Shown here piece after piece: positions 47,894 through 59,600 of a DNA stretch of 64,000 nt. Below the pieces are notes generated by a model. That model was given only the letters and a program-made list of their open reading frames with translations, searched no databases and was not told the origin of the DNA. A program made the translations under genes and the position numbers. Each line of letters opens with the position of its first letter. The stretch's first letter is position 1. Source of the DNA: Dreissena polymorpha (taxonomy: Eukaryota > Mollusca > Bivalvia > Myida > Dreissenidae); assembly GCF_020536995.1 (NCBI RefSeq), contig NC_068359.1, forward strand, positions 72,927,758 through 72,991,757, read 5' to 3'.

Positions 47894-50494
47894 GAATCCG
47901 GGTCGTTTCGCCCTAAATCCCATTAGCCCCGAGTCGTTGCACCTTAAGTCACGTTTGCCCTGGGTCGTTTCGCCTTAATTCCTGGGTCGTTTCGCCCTAA
48001 TTTTTATACGTATAGCGATATTAAAGGATTTATCTTAGGCTTGTCGGAAGCTGAATGGGATATTGTTTAATACAGTATTATATTATCTGACGATGGCACG
48101 GTCTGCATATTAAATGCAGTTCGAGCTGTGATTTACGGGCCTGGTGATACTCCCTGGATGATATACCTAAACAGAAGAACCTGATCAGGGTTTTCATTAG
48201 GAGGCGGCCGGCGGCCGATTTGACCGCCTCAAATGTTATTCAGGCCGGCTCAAATTCAGAAAGAAAATTTAAAAAAAAAACATCGGCAAATTTTCACGAC
48301 GATGACGAGATATTTAGTATTCGTTAATAAACTAATTGTCTGAAACGGAAGTACAAATGTAAACAACCTTAACCGATATATGTTAACTCCTTTCTCATTA
48401 GTCCAATCGATATAATTGTCCAATCACGGAGCGGGTAACGAGACTGTACGACTTTGATTCAAGGTCACAAACTGTGACAAAGTCAACAATTGAATATGTC
48501 AAAAAAAAAGAGAAAAATAAACGACTTTTTCGTTTGTGTTTTGAGTAAGAACGATAGTTCGCTGTTGAAGTTATCTTGTTAACGTTATATCATTTACCCG
48601 AACCTCCGGATAAATGCACTTTCCTGCTACACTAACATTTCGTTTTTTATTCGATTTTCGACAGATTTAGTTGATGTTTGGTTTCTCCGCGGAGTTTTGA
48701 TCCTCCGAGCGGTAAGTGGATTTATTTGTTACCACATTTTACAGGAGGGTGAGTCTTATTTGCAATAACTACTTGTGGACTAGTCATTTAAATTGGTTTA
48801 GTTATATATTTTGAAATGTCATTGTCATTATTGGAAGTTACAACTTATTAAAATGTTAAAATTTGCAGTGTTTGTTTAATTTAGATTTTCATTATTGCTG
48901 TAAAGAATACATGTTATGTACTGCACAGAAATTATACATTAAGCTAGGGCCCGGGCCCTTCGTCCCCGACGGGGACATTCCACCTCAGACCCATGCATCT
49001 ACATGAAAATTTAAAGAAATAGATTGTGATATTTGCTAGCCAAAGTATTTTTTTCTGTTTTGAATCTCTTAAAAATACAGGTGTCTTAAAGCTCAGGAGA
49101 AGCGATTTCTTTGTTTCAAATAAGCTAAATTGCAGGTGCTTCCGGGGGCCTCTGGCCCCCTGTCCAGGGTGTGCCCTGAACCCACCGTGGGCCCTATCGG
49201 CAGCCAGATTTTCTTTTCAGGATTTCAAATTTGGGACAATTGACACCCCTGAGAGTTGATGCAACCTGAGGACTTAACAATTCACATTAATATCCTCTAT
49301 TTTAACTGAGGAAAGTAATGTAAAATATGTGCCCAAAATCGCTCAGAAGCCACGATTTGGCACCTTTATTTAAAAAAAATTCAGGGGAAGCATGCCCCCG
49401 GACCCCCCCCAGGTTGGCCTCCTCAAATGACTCTAAAGCCTGCTACAAAGAATCCTAATGAAAACCCTGCTGATATACACTATCATACTCGTAATGATGG
49501 GACAAATTATGTAAAAACCTAACGCTTATTACAGTAAATATCATTAACTGCAGACAACAATGTGAACACCTTTGCGCTTTCAATGCAAGGAAATGTTCAG
49601 CATGGAATTACATGTTATATCGGAATATATGTCATTTTATTTTTACAAAATTAGTCCAATCTATTTCCCTGTTTACATAATATACGGCAGACATTAACAG
49701 AAATATTCATTTAAATATTGAAAGGGAAAATAATGACATGTGGACAGCAACGACAACATGCAGAATATAATAAAATATATAAGCATCTCATACCTGTATC
49801 ACATGTCTGATATTGCCATCTATCATATAAATCACATGTGATGGCATGTTGGCGAGGTGTCACTATCTAATCACACGAAATACACAGTTCGTCAGCCATA
49901 AGAACGTGTCGAAATATAAAATCACGAATGATGATGCCATAGTCAAGTTGCTTTTTATATACACTTGCGGCGAATATCTTGAGATCAAAAGATGCAAACT
50001 GGCTTAAAGTTTATAAAAACAATATTACACCTTTATAATGTCTCCTTTTGATGTTTCTGTGCTAGTAATTAGTCAATCATCTGATCACACGTCTTCCGAT
50101 CTAAGTGTGTTTGCTAATTGTTAAATTGGTCCCAAAATTATTTTAATTGGCAAATCAAAGCATCATACCTCTGCCAAACTAATTAATCGTTATACTTTTC
50201 GTTTGTAACACAATGAATCATAATGTTTCTGTTAATTAATTGCAATTAAAATCAAACGGATAATTGAGCAAACATCAAATTTGCAATTAATAATCAAATT
50301 TGTATTAAAAATCTTAATTTTCCATATATGTTAAACAAATACTTTTCGGAGCGAAAGAATCATTTACAAAAGCCTATTATTACATAAGAATTAAATAAGG
50401 GCGAAACAACCCACTTGTAAGGGCGAAACGACCCGGGGCGAAACGACGCGGGAACAGAGGGCGAACAGGATTAAGGGCAAAACGACCTGAGACC
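47894..50494. mobile_element. 2.6-kb element with 9-bp duplication and GGGTCGTTTCGCCCT ends (MULE-like)
   Basis: GGTCAATTG at 47,885-47,893 is repeated at 50,495-50,503. The left end is GAATCCGGGTCGTTTCGCCC followed by further TTTCGCCCTAA phrases. The right end has GGGCGAAACGACCC repeated and closes AAAACGACCTGAGACC. Same design and same duplication length as the 530-bp element at 19,178, whose end reads GGGTCCGTTCGCCCT. No transposase ORF; half of the interior is a nested second element. Confidence 0.85.
48186..49469. mobile_element. 1.28-kb nested element, CAGGGTTTTCATTAG termini
   Basis: The left CAGGGTTTTCATTAGGAGG and right complement (CCTAATGAAAACCCTG) form short inverted ends. CTGAT at 48,181-48,185 recurs at 49,470-49,474, suggesting a 5-bp duplication. 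A related fragment lies at 32,947-33,420. GC-rich internal pieces (GGCGGCCGGCGGCCG; GGGCCCGGGCCC) occur near each side. No conserved ORF. Confidence 0.75.
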
Positions 50495-50691
50495 GGTCAA
50501 TTGCCTAACTGGCCACCAACATCACAAATAATGTACGCAAATGTTAGAAAATAGTTTATGATAAAGCAGATTTTCTACTACTTTTAAAGAACAAGCACTA
50601 TGGTTACTGAAGCAGCCAAACTTGGAACAATTTAGAACTATGTTATGATTTGAAACACTGCTAATTAAGTAATTTCAATGACTAATTTCAG

Positions 50692-53600
50692 TGATGGCAG
50701 GTCAAGGAGCAGAAGGCTGGGATGAGAAAGAGCCAGGTCGGCAGTGGGGTCACCAGTCTGGAGGTCGTCACAGTGGTAATCATGTCAACAGGGGTCGCAG
50801 GAACTACCACAGGGGTCGGAATAGGGAAGATGAAAGGTTAGGTGTTTAAGCTGGAGAATATGAATAAAGATGAATAGTATCTTTGTTGGCTGAAATTGTT
50901 AAACCAATTGAGAATATTTTATATCTGTATTTATCTCATAGCTTTAAATGTACATGTGTTGTTGTTTTTATGCCCCCGGATCGAAAGATCAGGGGCATAT
51001 TGTTTTGGGCATGTCTGTCTGTCTGTGTGTCATTTATTCATTCATTCATTCATTGTGTGTGTCCCAAAACTTTAACCCAATGGTACCGTTAAAGTTTTGC
51101 AATAACTTTTGCATTATTGAAGATAGCAACTTGATATTTGGCATGCATGTGTATCTCATGGAGCTGCACATTTTGAGTGGTGAAAGGTCAAGGTCATCCT
51201 TCAAGGTCAAAGATATTGCTTCAAAGCGGCGCAATAGGGGGCATTGTGTTTCTGACAAACACATCTCTTGTTTTTATTTTAGACCAGTGTGCACATAGGG
51301 CTCAGGTATCATTTGCAGTTTGAAAGTTATTTGTGAATCTTGGGTCTTTCTTTGAGGTTTCTACTAATATAAGTTCCTCTGAATACATATTTTAATTGGA
51401 AATGGATAACTTACAGTCGGTGCAAAGCATGAGCCTTATCCAGCAGAATGAGTTGGTTAAAGATGCTAATGGTAAAACTATGACAAGATAAAAAAAAACT
51501 TGTCACTCTTGAGGTTTAAGATTCTCCTTCTTAATTGCCACATCATGCTCATATGATATCACTGACAAATAACTGTTCAGAATGTTCAACCACTTCCAAC
51601 ATGAAGAATATAGTGAGGACAGTTAGACCACAGTTATGGCGACTTTTGGGCACATTGGTCTTTATAAAGTCTTAACAGCTTACCCCTCTTTAAATTCATG
51701 TAAAGATTATCAATACATCATGTCACCTCAATAAATTTCACTCCTTTGATGCTTACTTTAACTCTTCATACAACAAAATGTCATTGTTACTTAAACATTT
51801 TTTTAAACCTGAAGCTTGTCCATAATTATGTGACTATAAAAGGGCCGCATACATTCTACATTTTATACGAAATCATGAATTGCTGTCCACTTCTACATAT
51901 ATTGTCCAGAACTATGTCTTGCAGGGATCATATTTTTGTCGGTTTTGTCGGTCCTAGACCGATTGAGGTCATGAAAGACCGATTGAAAATCCCAAACAGT
52001 CGGTTTGATTCTGTTTGCTAAAATTCCCATGTCATGAAATCGAGTACACAGTGCACACCCTAATTACATTCTTATCTCGGTTAGGTGTGATGAACCATTT
52101 GCTGCAGTCTCTAAATTGGTCAGGACCAGATTATTGCACGTCAGCCGACTAGTATCAGAGTATGGCCCCAAGCAGCAAAGATTCGCGCGGCTGTGTATAA
52201 GTCACGCGTGAATAAACCCGTGTCAATATCAATCGATAATTTCACTGGCTTATACCTAGCACAATCGGTCCGTAAGGTGTAATTGGCTGTTCGGCTAGCG
52301 CAGTGGTTAGCACGCTCGCTTCTCACCTAGGCGACCCGGGTTCGATTCCCGTTCCCGGCGCATGTGAGTCTGGTTGGTGGTCACCATACCGGACAGGTGG
52401 GTTTCCTCCGGGTACTCCGCTTTCCCCCCACAGCACAAGACCACGCCTAAATTAAAAATCTTTCAGTAAAAACAATAAATAGCTGGAAATTGCAGCTATC
52501 ATTCAAAATTCGTCCCCACTTTCGTGAGTCTAAAATTAGGAAGGAGTGCTGGGACACACTCCGGGTCCTCACCTAATGCAGCCTCTGGCGCGGAGGGACC
52601 TCATAAACATGGAAATACACACACACCGTAAGGTGTAGTCGGGATAAAATCGTTGACAGTTACTTCGGAGATACAAACCTCGATGTTATCCTCGTGGAAA
52701 TTGTGCATTTCATGCATGATACAGTAAACTGTCTTATAAACAAAGAAGAAAATCGGATATTCTGCAATAATTGTGGGCGGACCTTATACACTGAAAGCAC
52801 GCGCTGTAATTAAACAAAATATGCCGATACATTTTCCACTAGCGTAATAATTCGGCAATAAATAAATAAAAGTCGCGGATCTGATCGACAGAACAGCCGA
52901 AAGTTATTTTTATGGGCGGAACTTCACATAAAATAGTACACAAGAAAAATAATATACATTGTATAAATCTTCAGTAAAAATCGTGTTAGAATCGAAATAA
53001 TTCGTGTTCTTTATTGTTTGTTGTTGAATAACAGACGAGCGAAAGTTTATATGCGTGGTTTCAAATCATTTAATCCCAACGCATCTTAACTATCGGCCGT
53101 GGGTTATTCGACTACAAACTATAACGTACACGAATTATTTCTTAACTATTGGTTTTGTTATTGTCAGTAACAAACCTACGCACAGACATTTGTTTGGTTC
53201 AATGCATGTTTGTAGGCTATTATCGAGTTGACAACGATTTAAAACATCTGTATAGATTAACACAGACTAATATTGACAACGATGAAAAACAGTCAGATAA
53301 AACAGCGCACGAAACAACCAATGTCAATGAAATAGCAAATGATAAAACAAAATGAGAAAACTGGTATGTTCCGTTTAAAAATAATTCCTAAGGGAATTTA
53401 ACTTGTACATTTATTATACCATCTTCATGAATAACAAAATCAATGGTATATATTTTAACGTAATTTGTCATGATTTCGGATATAAATTTTCGGACACTTT
53501 TTTCCCCATTTAAATCCGGACCGATTGATGTTGCGGGAAAATATGATCCCTGGTCTTAAGTGATTTTAGAAACTAAGATCCAGGATATATTTTCCACTTT

Positions 53601-56600
53601 TGTGTTTGCGTCCAAGAAAGACATTATAAAATTATTGTTTAGAAAGAAGATCTTGGTAGTTTTTTGTGAGAAGCTATCATTAACTATTTGAAAGTACAAT
53701 CGATGCCTTTTTAAGTGCCTTTTTTATTTGAACCTCGTTCTGGGAAATTTGGCTTAATGCATGTGCATAAAATGTTGTACCAGATTAGCCTGTGCAGTCA
53801 GGACACTTTCTGCATTTATGGTATTTATAATCTAGACCAAAATGCATCCCACATCAGCCTGTGCGGACACTATGTACATGCAATAAACCCTTTTTTCCCA
53901 AAACAAGGCTAACATGCATTATTTGCCTCCCAACAGAGACAAAAAAGTAAACCGATGGGGCCCATCAGAGGGTGATGACTCTTACAGATCGCGAGGGTCT
54001 GCGAGGGGTCATGGGGGTCGAGGAAGAGGGGGCAGACCCCCAGGGTTAAAGGGCAAGGACATAGGCATGTACTACGCACAGTTGTCAAAACAGAAAACTG
54101 AACAAAGGATAAAAGACCAGGTAGACATGTTTTAGTCCCTGATCAGTTAAAAAAATTGCTTAATGTATGTGATTAAAGTGTTGTCCCAGATTAACCTGTT
54201 CAGTCATCACAGGCTAATGAGGGACAACACTTTCTGCCTAAACTCCATTTTTACTAAGAAGGGTAATCTTTTAAGCGAACAATGCCATATACAATGTAAG
54301 AGGAAAGTGTCATTCCAGGTAAACCTGTGTGAACTGCGCATGATTATCTGGGACAACAGTTTACACACATGCATTATCAATATGATAATGATATCAGTAA
54401 AAGAAAAACTGTCAGACACTTTCCTCATAATGCGTATACCGATTCATTGCTTTCCATGTTTGCATTTTTCTATGCAGATTTATGACTTTTCCTTTCAAAA
54501 AGACGTAACGTTATATTTTTTCCATGTTTATCCCAGAGAGCAGCTGTGACCTTGCAAGGGGATCAGAAGAGGGTCATAACCAGTCTACTCCATGATATCC
54601 AGGCAAGCAGAGAATGTCCTCCCCAGCCTGATAGATACACAGAGGAACGTGATGATGGCAGGTAGTTGTGGTATGAAACATTAAAAACAAAATTCAAGCA
54701 AGAAAGAATGTTTAAACGAGCCAAGCTCGGAAAAACAGGGCATTATGCATGTGCCTTAAGTGTGCTGCCAGATTAGCCTGTGCAGTCAAGAAAAGCTCTT
54801 CGCCTAGAAATGATTTTTGTTAAGAAGATACAGACTGCCTTTTAATGAAAAATTCCATAAAAAGTGAAAGTGTCTTCCCATATTTTTCTGTGCAGACTGC
54901 AGAAGCTAATCTGAGACGTCACTTTTTGCACATGCACAGTTTTCCCAAAGCAAATATCATATAAGGAAACAGAAAATATGTTGCAAGCAAGCTAGGTCAT
55001 GAAACAGAAATCTTGAGCAAGCCTAGTTCAAAATTTACCGGTACACGAACGAATTGTTGGAGCTAGTTATGATCACTGTAACGTTAAAACAATATGCATT
55101 CATCTCTAAATCAATGCTCTTTAAAAAGAAAAATTCTTTAAATGCAAAACTTGTCAAAACTATGTTTATCTCCTCTTAGCTGCTTTGGTACATAGTAATC
55201 TGAACACTACGAAATTTTCTGTTGGCAACTTATCTTCCAGCCAGTAACAGCCATATCTTATGACCTCCTCTCGTAACCCCCAAAACAACAATATACTGTA
55301 TATGTATAACTTTTATTGATCCATACTCAAATTATGACCCGAACGTTTTTAAAAGACGTTAAGCTTTTTTACTCAAATTGTCTGCTAGTTCACCATTGTG
55401 TGCTCCTGGCATCTACTGATGCTGTTCATTTATTTGATCTTTCTTCTGTCTTTAATTAAGAGGTTAACACAAATTGACAAGTTGCATATAGCATTAATTA
55501 TATTTCTTACAAAGCTTTTGTTGTGTCAACATACCAACATCACACATACCTCACTTTGACCATGATATGGACTTACTGTTGGACCTACATGTATACTAAT
55601 ACAGAATGTCCATATTTTTGGTAAAAAACAAAATGACGCATTTTGTCGAACCTGAATACTACCAACACTCCCACATCTTATTTATCCCATATTTACCTTG
55701 ACAGGACTTGTTTTCCTTCTTTAGCAAGGGCCTTATAAAGTCCACTTTCCCGAAAAAGAAAGGCCCCTTTCCCAAAGAAAATTTCTTAAAAATGATGAAA
55801 TTTTCCCAAAATTTCAAGCTAACTATAGCATTTGTTTCCCTTTTTCATTTTTGTCGATAATTTTTTCCCTAAAACAGAAGGCAGGGCCCTTTCCCCAAAT
55901 CAAGAAAAAAAAGCCCTGCTTGACATAGACCTACTTTTGGACTAAGACTTACTCAAATGAGCCATTCAATCAATACTGACAAGGCTTCCTCTGAGAGCAT
56001 AAATGTTGTAAACACAGCATCTTGTACACTTTAGAAAGTCCACCAAAATATGAATAATTACGGTAACAATTTAATGGTGATTTTGATTTTTGGTAAATAA
56101 AGAATTGTGGCTGGTAGTGTGGCTTGAGAGGAAATCAAATTTGGACAAAAACAAGATGTGTAGACTTATTAAACCATTTCAATGTGATCAATCAAGTTAA
56201 ATGTTTATATTTGACTCAAAAATAAAAGTTTGTGCTGTTTTTTGTGGTTGCATAAAATTTAGAACTTGGGGCAGTGGGCTTATTGATGGATGCTGGTCTA
56301 GGAATCGGAAGTTTCCTGTTTCAAATCTCGTTCATACCACTGGAGTTTTCTGAGCAAAAATAATCAACGCTTGCTCACATCTGCCCCAGCTATATATATG
56401 TGTACCTGTGAGGAGATATAAGCCAATGTGCCGTGGCTACATACTGCACCTAGTGTTAATAGACGACTTATATACCAGTGATCAAGTAGGCTAAAGATGT
56501 CATCATGTTATAAATATCTGACCATTTACAGATCTTTAACCTTTTAACTTTCAGAAATAGCAGATTGAGCCCAGCTGAAGAGGAAAACTATGACGGACTT

Positions 56601-59600
56601 CAAGGTTCAGCAAGCTGTGATGTGGGACATGGGAGGGGGAACAGGCCACCTGGTTTAAGTGGCAAACAGATAGGCATGTACTATGTTGGAGAGTCCAAGG
56701 AGAAAGCTGAGCGAAGAATGGCAGATCAGGTCAGTCTTAACTGTGTACTTAGCCTATAGGCAACAGGCCCCATGAAGGTTCATTAGTTTTATCGTAGACT
56801 TAACCTTGTATAAGCCTTGCTTTGGAAAATGGGGCTTAACGCATGTACAACGCTTTCCACCAGACTGGCTTTTTGTTGGGAAGTGGCATCCTTTTAACAA
56901 AAAAATTGTATGAAAACGTAGAGTATTGTCCCTGATGAGCCTGTGCAGACTGCACAGTCTTATTTGGGATGACTCTTCATGCACAGGCATTAAGCCTAGA
57001 TTTCCCAGAACAAGGCTCATATATTTAACCAATGGAAATAAATGCTCTGAAGTTACACACTTTCTCATTGGTCAATTTAACCAAATGGAAATAAGTGCTC
57101 TGAAGTTACACACTTTCTCATTGGTCAATATTTTGATTTGAGAATAAGCTTTGGTCACTTTAACCAATAGAAATAAGGTCTCTGAAGTTACACACTTTCT
57201 CATTGGTCAATATTTTTATTTGAGAATAAGCTTGTCACTTTGGGTATTCCTAGGTAACATTCAGGTCATTTATAAACGTAAATTTAGTGACATTTAAGCA
57301 TAAACCCATTGTCTTAAAACATATGAATTTTATTTGGTAATCACCAATTCTAAGTGTAAATTTAGGCATTTGTTAAAAATAAATAAGTTATGCCATAATA
57401 ATTAAGATAACTGCCAACCAACTAGAATACATATTGAAGGAAATAATTAAATGTCTTTTGCATCCAAACCTGATTTCACTTTGTACAATGCAATAATAGT
57501 AAGAACAAATGTTCTGTCTCTGATTTTCAGTCAAACAGATATAGTGAGGAAAGTGAAGATGACGATAGGTAATTATCTTTATTTGTGTTCATTTTACAAG
57601 TGCCTGTAAATGTCAAGGTTTGGTCCCCCAAAATGGTCATTAAGTTTAACAATGATTGTCAAATTTTGCGGTAAAACAATGTGTTTCACTTAAAAATATT
57701 AGAATATTATTCAAAAAAATAATTAAGGAGACATACATTCCAATTTGTATTGAGCTTAGAACTATGCCAACAGTTACTTACTCAAAAACACATGACTGAA
57801 GCTTATTGATTTACATGTACATGTACATTCTTTTTTCTCGTCCTTTGTGACCTGGGTCAGACATGTTTAATCAGTTTAATGATGATACATTTATAAAGGT
57901 AATACTTTTTGATCATAATATTTCCACCTATTTTTTGAAAGAAATTCTAAAGCAATATCAAATTTGTGTCCAAAATGTCATTTTTCTTCAAAAATAATTT
58001 TGCATTCTGATCTTATTACTAATCTTTGTCAAAGACGACATTAGGTCAAAGAAAACAAATTAAAAACATATATGAAAAACTGAATGAGTCTGTTTCTGTC
58101 GAACATAGATTTTAATCTATACATCTATAATTTAGCTTAAGTTTTTTAAGCAAAGTAATTTCATTTTTGGATTTTTATTGAATTTAAAAATTATTGCACT
58201 TACAAAAAAGGATGAAATTTTACTAATATATGAATTTACATGTTAGCTATATATTTATTTTTTTACTTACATCATCCGATTAAAGCTCTCAGCAAAAAAG
58301 ATTTTTTGGATTTGTGCAGCATTTAACTGAAACTTTATGGGTACAAGGGCGATGAAACTTTACTAACATAGAAACTTCGAGCCCATCTTTGAAGTCATTT
58401 GTAAGGTCACCGACAGAAAAATATATTACACTTAAATCAGCAAAATTATTCAATCACTTTGGCTCTCACTGGACAATATTTGGCTTTTATTGCCATTTTA
58501 ACAAATTAATATAAGCCATTTTAAATTGCAAGTAGCTACTGTATTTTACAGCCAGATAAACAGCTTCATATTAACTATGTGTCAAGCCACTTGCTGACAC
58601 GAGAGTTAAAGTCATACTTAGTGACTGCGTTTTCAATTATTTTCAGATACAGTAAACTGTTGACATTGGGGGCAAATAAAAATTATGACAAAAAAAATAA
58701 AAAATAAAAAATGTCTTCAGTTTCCTGAAACAATATACATATATTTTTAAAAAGCTGCTAGTTTTTGCCAATTTAAATATTTAAGGCAACTTTCAAAAAA
58801 ATGGTATAATTTAGCAACAATTGTGATAGGCAGGGATTGCCCTGAGCATTACAACTTGTACAGCTCTTGTCATAATTGATTTCAAGGACCAGGTTAAGCC
58901 TTATTCGACTTTCATTGGGAGGGACATTTTACGCATAAGTAAAAACCTGTATCATTGGCATGGTGTTTTCTTTACTTAGTAGTACCCTTTGCGGTAAATG
59001 CCAATTTAATGTTTGTTACAATACACTAAGTATATACTGAAATCTCGTTGTATCCATATTTACAGCTTGGAGGAATATGAAGAAGAGGTTGAAAGTGAGG
59101 GGCCCAGTTCTGGAAGTAAGTGCTAAAATCTGAAAAATACATTTGGGCCGCGCCTAGGAAAATGGGGCTTTATGCATGTGCTAAAAATGTTAGCCCAGAT
59201 TAGCCTGTGCAGACCTCACATGCTAATAGGGGACGACACTTTTTTCTTAAGTGGAATTTTTTGCTTTGATGAAGTCTGTAAGTAGCGAAAAATCCAGTTA
59301 AGGCTGAAAGTTTTGTCCCTGATTAGCCTGTACAAACTGCACTGGCTAATCTGCAATTACATTTCACCTCGTTTGCCAGAGTGAGGCTCTTTTAGGAAAG
59401 ACATATAGGATATTTGTTGGATTCGGTGGATTATCGATTTTAATTCACGAGTGATAATAGAAAATATATATTTTATATGATCACGAGTGAATTAAAATCG
59501 ATAATCCACCGAACCCAACAAATTTTCTTTTTATTTTATGCTTTTTTTCTCAGTTTATATACATTGTTAAAGATTTTAACGAAAGAATTTCACTGGGGTA

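Larger units (their letters stand above)
47496..50550. repeat. 223-bp tandem duplication, second copy split by an element
   Basis: Copy 1 is 47,496-47,718; copy 2 starts at 47,719 (GTGTTGACTGTCATTCTATC) and continues to GGTCAATTG at 47,893, then resumes after the inserted element at 50,495 with the shared CACCAACATCACAAAT and ends near 50,550. Copy 1 shows the unoccupied site, so the duplication can date the insertion. Confidence 0.85.
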
